Source of the DNA: Yinghuangia sp051388915
GTDB lineage: Bacteria > Actinomycetota > Actinomycetes > Streptomycetales > Streptomycetaceae
DNA: 64,000 nucleotides
Direction: 5' to 3'
Assembly: GCF_051388915.1 (NCBI RefSeq)
Contig: NZ_JBPKBH010000006.1
Span: 1-64,000 of the forward strand
Below, in pieces: positions 25,612 to 33,850 of this stretch. Every line of letters begins with the position of its first letter. Position 1 is the stretch's first letter. The notes under the pieces were generated by a model that searched no databases, was not told the origin of the DNA, and saw only the letters and a list, made by a program, of their open reading frames with translations. The position numbers and the translations under genes are program-made.

Positions 25612-26964
25612 GTGTTCGCTCTGGCCCTCAGCTCCCTGCGACACCGCATCGCCGGATTCGCGGCGAGTTTTCTCGCGATGTTCCTCGGCGCGACGATCCT
25701 CATGTCCTTCGCCGCGATGCTCGACACCGCCGGACGCCCGGGCGTCGACACCACCAGCAAGGAGACCCTGACCACGATGGGCACCGTGGTCGGCGGATGG
25801 GGCCTGCTCCTTGTCGTGTTCGCGGTCTCGTCGACGCTGACCCTCTCGGTGCGGCAGCGCTCCGCCGAGATGGCGCTGCTCCGCAACATCGGTGCCACAC
25901 CCGGCCAGGTGACCCGCATGATCGTGGGCGAGAGTGCGGTGCTCGCCGCCGCGGCCGCCCTCCTCGCGATCGCCCCCGCGATGCTCGGCGGACGCCTGCT
26001 GCTGGCCCTGCTGGACTCGACCGGGCAGGTCGGTGCGGGCGTCCCGTACGCCTTCGGCCCGATCGCGCTCGGCATGGGCCTCACCATCACCCTCGCGGCC
26101 GCCACCCTCGCCGCGCTGATCACCGCCCGCCGCGCGGCGCGCGCCGGTGCGGTCGAAGCGCTCGGCGCCGTGGCCGCGGACGACCGCAAGCTGTCGCGGA
26201 AGCGCATCGCACTCGGCACCGGGTTCCTGCTGCTCGCGCTCAACCTGGCGGTCGTCACCGCGACCGCGATGAAGGGCAAGGGCTCGGACGCCATGCAGAC
26301 CGCCGGCCAGACCTCCATCTGGGCCGCCATCGGGCTCGCCGTCCTCGCCCCGGCGATCCTCCGCAAGGTCGCCGCGTCGGCCGCCGCCCCGCTGGAGCGC
26401 CGCGGACTGACCGGTTACCTGGTCGCCCAGAACCTGCGCCGCCACACCGGCCGCCTCGCGTCCGTCGTCATGCCGGTGGTGCTCTTCACCGCGATCGGCA
26501 CCGGCACGCTGGTGATGCAGGCCGTCGAGAACGACGCGATGGCCGCGTCGGGCCTGCTCAAGAGCAACGAGCAGAAGAACGTCGAGACCCTCAACTTCGT
26601 GGTCATCGGCATGATCGTGGCCTTCGCCGCCATCATGCTGATCAACACGCTGGTCGCCGCGACCGCAGCCCGGCGCCGGGAGTTCGGGCAGATCCGGCTC
26701 GCCGGCGCGACGCCCCGCCAGGTCCTGAAGGCCGTTGCCCTCGAAGGCGCGGTCCTCACCGCGGTCGGCGTGGTGCTCGGCACCGCCGCCTCGCTGCTCA
26801 CGATCCTCCCGTACGCCTACGCCCGCACCGGCGACGCCGTGCCGGGCACCGGGGCCGGGACGTACCTGGCCATCGTCGCGGTCGCCGCCGTGCTGACCGT
26901 CGCGACCGGGTACGCCGCGGCGCGCCGCGCCCTCCGCACTCCCGCGATCGCCGCGGTGGCCTGA
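25612..26964 (+). CDS. FtsX/MacB-like ABC transporter permease
   Basis: 450 residues with two FtsX-type domains. The N-terminal helix is RIAGFAASFLAMFLGATILMSF. Helices with ALLRNIGATPGQVTRMIVGES and, in the second half, RREFGQIRLAGATPRQVLKAVALEG are the paired cytoplasmic loops of this family. About eight membrane helices in total; no large periplasmic domain. GTG 25612 has AAGGAG at ideal spacing. It forms an exporter with the ATPase encoded upstream, probably for a peptide, lipid or drug. Confidence 0.9.
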   Translation: MFALALSSLRHRIAGFAASFLAMFLGATILMSFAAMLDTAGRPGVDTTSKETLTTMGTVVGGWGLLLVVFAVSSTLTLSVRQRSAEMALLRNIGATPGQVTRMIVGESAVLAAAAALLAIAPAMLGGRLLLALLDSTGQVGAGVPYAFGPIALGMGLTITLAAATLAALITARRAARAGAVEALGAVAADDRKLSRKRIALGTGFLLLALNLAVVTATAMKGKGSDAMQTAGQTSIWAAIGLAVLAPAILRKVAASAAAPLERRGLTGYLVAQNLRRHTGRLASVVMPVVLFTAIGTGTLVMQAVENDAMAASGLLKSNEQKNVETLNFVVIGMIVAFAAIMLINTLVAATAARRREFGQIRLAGATPRQVLKAVALEGAVLTAVGVVLGTAASLLTILPYAYARTGDAVPGTGAGTYLAIVAVAAVLTVATGYAAARRALRTPAIAAVA

Positions 26965-27042
26965 CACCGACACGCACCGATCCCGCACCCCCACCCGTCC
27001 GCCGGGTGGGGGTGCCCGTCGCGCGGGCCCGGTGCCACCGCG

Positions 27043-27182
27043 GGGACCCCGCCACTGCCAGGACCCCGTCTCTGCCGGGACCCCGTCTCTGCCGGGACCC
27101 CGTCTCTGCCAGGACCCCGTCACTGCCAGGACCCCGTCCCTCCGCATGGACCCGTCTCTCCGCGTGGACCCCGTCCCTCCGC
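27043..27182. repeat. 17-bp tandem repeat downstream of the ABC permease
   Basis: About eight units of GGGACCCCGTCTCTGCC. Central units are identical and the last ones drift (CCCTCCGC endings, 18 bp). It lies between the permease and the following small gene. Confidence 0.92.
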
Positions 27183-27230
27183 TTCACACCGAAGCCGTTG
27201 CGTTGTCACGACCGGATCGTTGGAGGCGGC

Positions 27231-27401
27231 ATGCAGCATATTGACGTCGACCTGGTGGGTCCGGCCGCAGCGATGGCGCACATCGTCGCGCGGCTCCGCG
27301 CGATGGAGGTCCTGGTCGAGGCCCGCGACGTGGTCCGCAACAGCGACAACCCCGACTACGGCTGGTGCAGCATCACCGTCGCGGTTCCCGACGAGGAGTG
27401 A
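27231..27401 (+). CDS. small conserved-looking protein, 56 residues
   Basis: MQHIDVDLVGPAAAMAHIVA then a short helix-strand pattern ending in WCSITVAVPDEE. Strong ribosome site TTGGAGG before ATG 27231. The strand-helix-strand layout could be a small ferredoxin-like or ACT-like fold, but I do not recognise the family. It stands alone between a tandem repeat and an AraC regulator. Confidence 0.6.
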   Translation: MQHIDVDLVGPAAAMAHIVARLRAMEVLVEARDVVRNSDNPDYGWCSITVAVPDEE

Positions 27402-27466
27402 GCCCGGACCCGCGCGAGAGCTGAGACCATCGGTGAATTCTCGATACAAATCCATACTCAAGCGTC

Positions 27467-27472
27467 TACAAT
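27467..27472 (+). promoter_or_regulatory. -10 box of the AraC gene, leaderless transcript likely
   Basis: TACAAT lies 7 bases before ATG 27480, in a local A/T-rich segment. Transcription would start at or next to the start codon, and there is no ribosome site. Confidence 0.5.
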
Positions 27473-27479
27473 TCGCGGC

Positions 27480-28421
27480 ATGGATGCACTCGCCGGACTC
27501 CTCGACGGCCCCCGTGCGCAAGGCGCGTTCCTGCTCCGCTCGCTCCTGAACCCGCCGTGGTCGATGCGCATCCAGGACGAGGCGCCGCTGACCCTGGTGT
27601 CGATGGTGCGCGGCTCGGCGTACATCGTCCCGGACGGCGGCGAGCCGCTGGAACTGGCGCCGGGGGACGTCGCCATCGTGCGCGGACCCGACGGCTACCT
27701 GGTCGCGGACCGCCCCGACACCGCGCCGCAGATCATCATCAACCCCGACCAGCGCTGCACGACCCCGGACGGCGTCGACGTCGCCGAGCTCATGCACCTG
27801 GGCGTGCGGACCTTCGGCAACGACCCCGAGGGCGACACGATCCTGCTGACCGGGACGTACAACATGGAAGGCGAGATCAGCACCCGGCTGCTCGCCGCGC
27901 TGCCGGTCCTGGTCGTGGTGCGCGCCACGGAGTGGAACAGCCCGATCATCCCGCTGCTCGCCGACGAGATCGTCAAGGACGAGCCGGGCCAGGAAGCGGT
28001 CCTCGACCGACTCCTCGACCTGCTGCTGATCGCCGTACTGCGGGCGTGGTTCGCGCGTCCCGAGGCGGAGGCGCCGGCCTGGTACCGGGCCAACAGCGAC
28101 CCGGTGGTGGGCCGTGCGCTGCGCATGCTGCACGGCGACCCCGCACACCAGTGGACCGTCGCCAACCTGGCCCGCGCGGTCGGCGTCTCGCGCGCCGCGC
28201 TGGCCCGCCGGTTCGCGGAGCTGCTGGGGGAGCCGCCGATGACGTACCTCACCACCTGGCGCCTCTCGCTCGCCGCCGACCTGCTGCGCGAGCCCGAGGC
28301 CACGATCGGCTCGGTCGCACAACAGGTGGGGTACGGCAGCCCGTTCGCCCTCAGCACCGCCTTCAAACGGGTGCGCGGGGTGAGCCCCAAGGAGTTTCGG
28401 GCCCAACTCGTCCGCGCCTGA
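27480..28421 (+). CDS. AraC-family regulator with cupin sensor domain
   Basis: 313 residues. The N-terminal cupin of the Cupin_6/RCS type reads MRIQDEAPLTLVSMVRGSAYI … LELAPGDVAIVRG, and the C-terminal AraC HTH reads WTVANLARAVGVSRAALARRFAELLGEPPMTYLTTWRL and IGSVAQQVGYGSPFALSTAFKRVRGVSPKEFR. It follows the pattern of regulators next to small detoxifying or redox enzymes, here an N-acetyltransferase gene 62 bp downstream on the same strand. The transcript is probably leaderless. Confidence 0.9.
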   Translation: MDALAGLLDGPRAQGAFLLRSLLNPPWSMRIQDEAPLTLVSMVRGSAYIVPDGGEPLELAPGDVAIVRGPDGYLVADRPDTAPQIIINPDQRCTTPDGVDVAELMHLGVRTFGNDPEGDTILLTGTYNMEGEISTRLLAALPVLVVVRATEWNSPIIPLLADEIVKDEPGQEAVLDRLLDLLLIAVLRAWFARPEAEAPAWYRANSDPVVGRALRMLHGDPAHQWTVANLARAVGVSRAALARRFAELLGEPPMTYLTTWRLSLAADLLREPEATIGSVAQQVGYGSPFALSTAFKRVRGVSPKEFRAQLVRA

Positions 28422-28483
28422 CGCCGCCACATCACTCCCGAAATCGTCGGCTCCCGTCACCCGCGTCGCATAAAGTCCGGAAC

Positions 28484-29332
28484 ATGACGACCATGGACGT
28501 GCGCGGCTATCTGACTCGGCTCGGACTGGAGGACATATCCGGCCCGCCGTCGACCGAGCTGCTGTTCGCGCTGCACCGCGCACACGTCGAGCGTGTGGCC
28601 TACGAGGGGCTGCACGCGCAACTGGGTCAACCCACCGGACTGGACGCCGCCGAGTCGGCGGCCCGCATCGCGGGCGGCCGCGGCGGCTACTGCTACCACC
28701 TCAACGGCGCCTTCGCGGCCCTGCTCGAACGCCTCGGCTTCAACGTCGCCCGGCACGTCGCGGGCGTCCAGGCGCGCTTCGAGGACCCGCCCGGCGTGCT
28801 CGGCAACCACTGCGCCCTCACCGTCCGTTCGGAGAACCGCGACTGGCTCGTCGACGTCGGCCTCGGCGACGGCTTCCACGAGCCGCTGCCGCTGCGCGCC
28901 GGCGTCTACGACCAGGGCCCCTTCTCGTACGCCCTCACCCCCTCCGACGTCGTCCCCGGCGGCTGGCGCTTCACCCACGACCCGCGCGGCTCCTTCCCCC
29001 GCATGGACTTCGCCCGCGAACCCGTCGCCCTCGACGTCTTCGCCGAGAAGCACGAGTGGCTCTCGACCTCCCCCGAGTCGTCATTCGTCCGTACCAGCTC
29101 CCTACTCCGCCGCGACGCCAAGGGCGTCGACAGCCTCATCGGCTGCGTCCTCAAGCGCATCGACGCCTCCGGCGAGGTCGTCTCCGAACTGGAGACCGAA
29201 CAAGACTGGTACGCCGCCATGGCCGACGTCTTCCACCTCACCCTCTCCGACATCCCCACCCCCCAACGCCACGCCCTCTGGACCAAAGTCCACACCCGAC
29301 ACACCACCCGCAAATCCGCCTCCGCTCCCTGA
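28484..29332 (+). CDS. arylamine N-acetyltransferase
   Basis: 282 residues, the normal length of bacterial NATs. The catalytic triad is visible: Cys70 in GRGGYCYHLN, His109 in LGNHCALTV and Asp124 in WLVDVGLGD. The enzyme moves acetyl from acetyl-CoA to arylamines or hydrazines, and relatives close rifamycin-type macrolactams. ATG 28484 has no clear ribosome site, but TAAAGT at 28471 could be a -10 box, again allowing a leaderless start. Confidence 0.93.
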   Translation: MTTMDVRGYLTRLGLEDISGPPSTELLFALHRAHVERVAYEGLHAQLGQPTGLDAAESAARIAGGRGGYCYHLNGAFAALLERLGFNVARHVAGVQARFEDPPGVLGNHCALTVRSENRDWLVDVGLGDGFHEPLPLRAGVYDQGPFSYALTPSDVVPGGWRFTHDPRGSFPRMDFAREPVALDVFAEKHEWLSTSPESSFVRTSSLLRRDAKGVDSLIGCVLKRIDASGEVVSELETEQDWYAAMADVFHLTLSDIPTPQRHALWTKVHTRHTTRKSASAP

Positions 29333-29534
29333 CCCGTACAAGTACCCGGGGTCGCCATCTGGCCCGCCGTGGCGACCGGGGCCCGGTCGGGCTGCCAATT
29401 GAGGAGTGAGGACCGGCGCAGGGCCTGGACGAGCCCGTAGCGGTGCGCGATGGCGGTCGTGGCGTCGGGCGGTGCGGCGAACGCCTGCTCGGTAGGGTCG
29501 ATACGGCCTTATCTGGTGTCTGGGAGGCGGGTTC

Positions 29535-30503
29535 ATGCGGTCGTTTTATTCGGAGATCGAGCCCTACGAGCGCGGAATGCTCGATGTCGGGGACGGCCAG
29601 CGGGTTTATTGGGAGTTGTGCGGAAATCCTGAGGGCAAGCCGGCGGTTTTTCTGCACGGCGGGCCCGGGGGCGGAAGTACGCCGAATCACCGGCGGCTCT
29701 TTGACCCTGCCAAGTACCGGGTGTTGCTGTTCGACCAGCGGGGTTGTGGGCGCAGTACGCCGCATGTCAGCGGGCAGGGGACGGATCTCTCGGGGAACAC
29801 CACCTGGGACCTGGTCGCGGATATCGAGCGGTTGCGCGAACTGGTGGGGGTGGAGCGGTGGTTGGTCTTCGGCGGGTCGTGGGGTAGTACTTTGGCGCTG
29901 GCGTATTCGGAAACGCATCCGGAGCGCGTGACGGAGCTTGTGCTGCGGGGGATTTTCACGCTGCGGGCGAGTGAACTGCACTGGTTCTACCAGGAGGGCG
30001 CGTCGCAGTTGTTCCCGGATTTGTGGGAGGCCTTCTTGGCGCCGATTCCGGAGGGCGAGCGGGGGGATCTGATGGCGGCGTACCACCGGCGGCTCAATCA
30101 CGCCGATCCCGATGTGCGTGCCGAGGCGGCCGTGGCGTGGAGCGTGTGGGAGGGCTCGACCATCTCTCTGCGGCCGCGCCCCGACGTGATCGCGGTGCAC
30201 GGGGAGCGTGACTACGCGCTCGCCTTCGCGCGCATCGAGAACCACTACTTCGTCAACAAGGGGTTCATGGACGAAGGCCGCCTGATCGCGGACGCGGGCA
30301 AGCTGCGCGGCATCCCGGGGGTGATCGTGCAGGGCCGGTACGACGTCTGCACGCCCGCACGCACCGCGTGGGACCTGCACCGGGCGTGGCCCGAGGCGGA
30401 GTTCGTGATGGTCGACGACGCGGGGCACGCGTACGACGAGCCCGGCATCCTCGATGCGCTCGTCACCGCCACCGACCGCTTCGCCGCCGAGTCGGGGGCG
30501 TGA
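29535..30503 (+). CDS. pip: proline iminopeptidase
   Basis: 322 residues of the S33 peptidase family. HGGPGGG (41-47) is the oxyanion hole, GGSWGSTLAL carries the nucleophile Ser115, GRYDVCTP holds the acid Asp and DDAGHAYDEP the His. It removes N-terminal proline from peptides in the cytoplasm. ATG 29535 follows GGGAGG. Codon use at the start is less GC3-biased than in most neighbours. The end overlaps the next gene by GTGA. Confidence 0.93.
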   Translation: MRSFYSEIEPYERGMLDVGDGQRVYWELCGNPEGKPAVFLHGGPGGGSTPNHRRLFDPAKYRVLLFDQRGCGRSTPHVSGQGTDLSGNTTWDLVADIERLRELVGVERWLVFGGSWGSTLALAYSETHPERVTELVLRGIFTLRASELHWFYQEGASQLFPDLWEAFLAPIPEGERGDLMAAYHRRLNHADPDVRAEAAVAWSVWEGSTISLRPRPDVIAVHGERDYALAFARIENHYFVNKGFMDEGRLIADAGKLRGIPGVIVQGRYDVCTPARTAWDLHRAWPEAEFVMVDDAGHAYDEPGILDALVTATDRFAAESGA

Positions 30504-31621
30504 CCGTGGGTCCCACCGTGGAACTCGGGGTCCGCGACCTCAACCGGGCCACCCTCGACCGGCAGTTGCTGCTTCGGCGCGCCACGCGTACCGCCGCCGA
30601 CGCGGTCGAACACCTGGTCGGCATGCAGGCGCAGGCGCCCAGGTCGGCGTACGTCGGCCTGTGGTCGCGCCTGGACGCCTTCCGGCCGGCCGAACTGGCC
30701 GGTCTCGTCCGGGACCGGGCCGCCGTGCGCACGGTGCTGATGCGCAGCACCGTCCACCTGCTCACCGACCGCGACGCGCTGGCCCTCATACCGCTGTTCG
30801 CCGCGATGATGGACCGCACCTTCTCCTACTCGCCGTTCGCCAAGGCGCTGGACGGCGACGACCTCGCCGAGATGGCGGCGTACGCGAGCGGTCTGCTGGC
30901 CGCCGAGCCGATGACCCGCGGCCGCATCGCCGAGCGCTTGGCGGAGCGGTGGCCGGGGCGGGACACGCAGGCGCTGGGCTACGTCGCGACGGACCTCGTG
31001 CGCTGCGTGCAGACGCCGCCGCGAGGGCTGTGGGACGAGGTCGGCCCACCTTGCTTCACGCCGGTCGAGACCTGGCTCGCACGGGAGTTCGACAAAGGCG
31101 CCGCCTCGGTCGACGACCTCGTGCTGCGCTACCTCGGCGCGTTCGGCCCCGCGTCGGTCAAGGACGCGCAGACGTGGTCGGGACTGACCCGGCTGCGCGA
31201 GGTGTTCGAACGGTTGCGCCCGGGCCTCGCGGTCTTCCGCGACCCGGAGGGCAAGGAACTGTTCGACCTGCCGGACGCCCCGCGCCCCGCCGCCGACACC
31301 CCCGCGCCGGTCCGCTTCCTGCCCGAGTACGACAACCTGCTGCTCTCGCACGCCGACCGCTCCCGCGTGATCGTCGGACGCCGGACCGTGCCGCTGCCGC
31401 CCGGGCACGGCGGTGCCGCCGGGACGGTCCTCGTCGACGGGTTCTTCCAAGGCGTGTGGAAGATCGCCCGCGAGGGCGACACGGCGGTGCTGCGCGTCGA
31501 CCCGTTCGTCCCGCTCGCGGCCCCGGAGCGCGGCGAGGTGGAGCGGGAGGGCCGCGACCTGCTGGCATTCGCGGCGGCGGACGCCGGGGACTACGACGTA
31601 CGGGTGACAGCTCCCGCGTGA
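30500..31621 (+). CDS. winged-helix DNA-binding protein of the HTH_42 / AlkZ-like family
   Basis: 373 residues. N-terminal VEHLVGMQAQAPRSAYVGLWSRL, central RSTVHLLTDRDAL and C-terminal FLPEYDNLLLSHADRSRVI plus VLVDGFFQGVWKI match the HTH_42 family, which includes the Streptomyces DNA glycosylase AlkZ that removes crosslinked or alkylated bases. The QAQ-type catalytic motif of AlkZ is present as MQAQA, so glycosylase activity is possible but unproven. Translationally coupled to pip (GTGA). Confidence 0.8.
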   Translation: MTVGPTVELGVRDLNRATLDRQLLLRRATRTAADAVEHLVGMQAQAPRSAYVGLWSRLDAFRPAELAGLVRDRAAVRTVLMRSTVHLLTDRDALALIPLFAAMMDRTFSYSPFAKALDGDDLAEMAAYASGLLAAEPMTRGRIAERLAERWPGRDTQALGYVATDLVRCVQTPPRGLWDEVGPPCFTPVETWLAREFDKGAASVDDLVLRYLGAFGPASVKDAQTWSGLTRLREVFERLRPGLAVFRDPEGKELFDLPDAPRPAADTPAPVRFLPEYDNLLLSHADRSRVIVGRRTVPLPPGHGGAAGTVLVDGFFQGVWKIAREGDTAVLRVDPFVPLAAPERGEVEREGRDLLAFAAADAGDYDVRVTAPA

Positions 31622-31728
31622 CCGACCAGGGCCCGGCCCGGCGTTCCCGGGGCCCTGCCCCTGGCGCGCGGGTGGCGTCCCGAAAAACCAGTGGCAGGCG
31701 GCGAATTCCATTTGGCAGTCTGCGGAGC

Positions 31729-32130
31729 ATGGGCTTGCTGGATTCCATGGCCACACGCGTCGCGGGTGGGGCAACCGTCGAGTTCCGTCCGAGCGGCACG
31801 TCGATGGTGCCCCTCATCAGGAGTCGCCAACTCGTCTCCGTCGCACCGGTGGACCCGGCGAAGCTGGAGATCGGCGACATCGTGCTGGCACGGGTCGCGG
31901 GCACGACGTACCTGCACCTGGTGTCGGCTCTCGACCGGACGCGCGGGCGCGTGCAGATCAGCAACAACCGCGGCCGGGTGAACGGCTGGACGGCCGCGGC
32001 GCGCGTCTACGGCATCTGCGTCGCGGTCGACGGTGAACAGCGCGCCTCGGCCGCGCACAAGGTCCGGGCCGAACGCCCGACAGCCGTCGGACACCGCCTC
32101 CCGGCGCCGGATCGTACGACCGCCGACTGA
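31729..32130 (+). CDS. S24/S26-like peptidase-fold protein
   Basis: 133 residues. FRPSGTSMVPLIRSRQLVSV contains the S-G-x-S-M-x-P motif that carries the catalytic serine in signal peptidases and LexA-type proteases, and LEIGDIVLARVAGTTYLHLV follows. The position of the usual base holds a His (YLHL) rather than Lys, as in Sec11-type enzymes. No membrane helix is present, so it is not a normal signal peptidase. Role unknown. Confidence 0.7.
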   Translation: MGLLDSMATRVAGGATVEFRPSGTSMVPLIRSRQLVSVAPVDPAKLEIGDIVLARVAGTTYLHLVSALDRTRGRVQISNNRGRVNGWTAAARVYGICVAVDGEQRASAAHKVRAERPTAVGHRLPAPDRTTAD

Positions 32131-32177
32131 CCTCCGCGCGCCCGGCGGCGAACCGGCCGCGGCGTCGTACGGTCCGC

Positions 32178-33017
32178 TCAGCGGCCGCCCACCGTCGGCT
32201 TCCGGAACGACGGCGTTTGCAGCGCGGGCATCTGGACGCCGGGGAACGCGAACTCCGGCATCGTGAAGCCCGGAAGCTCCGGCATCGGCGGGATCGCGAT
32301 TTCGGGGACCGCGATCTCGGGCACCTGGATCTCCGGGACCTGGACGTCCGGCACCTCGGGCGTGTCCGGCAGCGTCCCCGCGTCCGCCGTGATCCCCGAG
32401 AGCGAATCGGTGATCCCGGAGACCGTGGTCGTCGTCGACGCCATGACGCCGTCCAGCAGTTGGGTCAGTGCTTCGAGGACCTTGCCGACGTCGAGGCTCT
32501 TGGCGGCCTCAAGGAGGGCGTCCAGGTCGATGTCGGGCGGCGGCGGCACCTCGACGCGCGCCTCGGGCGCGGAATCGCCGGTGCTCCACGGGAACGCGGG
32601 CCACACCGCGCGCGTCCAAGAGTGTGTGTACTTCTGCGCGGACGAGTGGGCCTGCACCGAGGCCACCGCGTTCTCCGCGGTGACCAGGGCCCGCTTGAGC
32701 CGTGCGTCCAACTGCGGATCGGCGCCGGGCACGCCGTCGGCGATCAGGGACCGCAGTTCACCCAGCGCCCGGCCCCGTTCGTCGCCGCCGCCATTGTCCT
32801 CGGCCACGGAATCGGCCCGGTCCTCCCGCTGCCCGGGATGTCTCGCGGGTACCGCGGACTCCACATCGGCCGCGGATTGCGCTTCGGCCGCGGAACCGGC
32901 AGGTGGCGCGGCCCGCTTCGCCGCGTCGGCGGCCTCCGCGGCGGCGACGCCTCCGAGACTTGCGGCTCCCAGCAACGCGGTCCCCATCACGACCGACACA
33001 AACTTTTTGCTACGCAC
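32178..33017 (-). CDS. secreted protein with helical domain and Pro-Glu-Ile repeats
   Basis: 279 residues. Signal peptide RSKKFVSVVMGTALLGAASLGGVAAAEA, then a helical part (LKRALVTAENAVASVQAHSS), and a C-terminal half with repeated V/I-P-E-I units (VPDVQVPEIQVPEIAVPEIAIPPMPELPGF). GTG 33017 has GGAGG eight bases upstream; an ATG at 33053 lies inside a hairpin and is unlikely. No cysteine-based anchor, so exported or loosely wall-bound. Convergent with the S24/S26-like gene. Confidence 0.7.
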   Translation of the reverse strand: MRSKKFVSVVMGTALLGAASLGGVAAAEAADAAKRAAPPAGSAAEAQSAADVESAVPARHPGQREDRADSVAEDNGGGDERGRALGELRSLIADGVPGADPQLDARLKRALVTAENAVASVQAHSSAQKYTHSWTRAVWPAFPWSTGDSAPEARVEVPPPPDIDLDALLEAAKSLDVGKVLEALTQLLDGVMASTTTTVSGITDSLSGITADAGTLPDTPEVPDVQVPEIQVPEIAVPEIAIPPMPELPGFTMPEFAFPGVQMPALQTPSFRKPTVGGR

Positions 33018-33035
33018 GAGCTTTTCCTCCAACAA

Positions 33036-33062
33036 GGTGACGAATATGTGCAAAACGTCACC
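33036..33062. promoter_or_regulatory. 7-bp inverted repeat in the leader of the secreted-protein gene
   Basis: GGTGACG (33036-33042) and CGTCACC (33056-33062) are perfect arms with a 13-bp spacer, about 20 bp upstream of the start codon of the minus-strand gene. Could be an operator or an RNA hairpin that affects translation. Confidence 0.45.
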
Positions 33063-33214
33063 CGCGGCAGGGTCGCCCGCAATTTCTTGTCTGATTAATG
33101 AGGCAAATGGGTTGCCCGATAGGCCGAAAGGGGCATGCGCGCCAACGGTCTTCGGCGGCTCCCGGACCTGCCGAACACCGGCGCAGGCGGCACCCCGGAC
33201 GCCCGCGGCGTCCC

Positions 33215-33478
33215 TCAGGACTCGTCGCGCACGAACACCAGCTCGGTGCCCGGCGGGTCGTCCGTCGGCTGCTTCGCGGCAAGCGAGTAGCCCTTGCTGA
33301 CGGCCAGTCTGACCAGCATGTCGACGCGCACATCGCCGCCGTGCTCGGGCACCACGACGCGCGGCGACCCGTCGAACAGGTCCTCGTCGCGCCGTAGTTT
33401 GCCGCGCAGCCGCCAGGCGGCGAGCCCGAGCAGCCCGGCCACGAGCCCCGTACCGATCAACGCGCCCAGGACCCGCAT
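33215..33478 (-). CDS. small single-pass membrane protein
   Basis: 87 residues. N-terminal helix VLGALIGTGLVAGLLGLAAW followed by a positively charged stop (RLRGKLRRD) and a cytoplasmic domain with VDMLVRLAVSKGYSLAAKQ … TELVFVRD. ATG 33478 follows GAGGA. Not recognised. It is upstream of and co-directional with the secreted-protein gene, with a 197-bp gap. Confidence 0.6.
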   Translation of the reverse strand: MRVLGALIGTGLVAGLLGLAAWRLRGKLRRDEDLFDGSPRVVVPEHGGDVRVDMLVRLAVSKGYSLAAKQPTDDPPGTELVFVRDES

Positions 33479-33850
33479 CGCGATCCTCACCCCCGGAACC
33501 CTCGGGCGGTGTCGTCCGGTGTCGGCACCGCGTATCAAGCGTGGCGCGGCGGGTGAGCCGCGTCTACGCCCCACACCGTGGGACGCGGCTCGTTCCCCGG
33601 GGGTTCGCCGGTCGTTGTCGCCGGATACCGCTAACGTTCCCGCCATCCTGATCGCGGTCGCCACCGCTCCGGTGCCACCATCCCCTTGCCCCCGGCGGCC
33701 CCGGCCGCGAACGGCCGCGGTCAGGATCCCGGCAGCCGCACATCCGGCGCACACACGCGCCACATACACGCGCCACGCACACGTGGCACAGACGCGCGGC
33801 ACATACACACACTCACATCGCGAACAAGACACTCGGCGGGTGGTTCATTC
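33479..33850. other. intergenic region upstream of the large operon
   Basis: 372 bp between two divergent genes. The part 33748-33822 is a CA/CG-rich, largely alternating purine-pyrimidine tract. The promoter of the following 13-kb operon should lie here, but I cannot pick clear -35/-10 boxes. No gene seen. Confidence 0.5.

Noticed and set aside
28484..29332. Part of a rifamycin-like biosynthetic cluster because of the N-acetyltransferase
   Set aside because: No polyketide, peptide or AHBA genes lie nearby; NATs are widespread as stand-alone genes.
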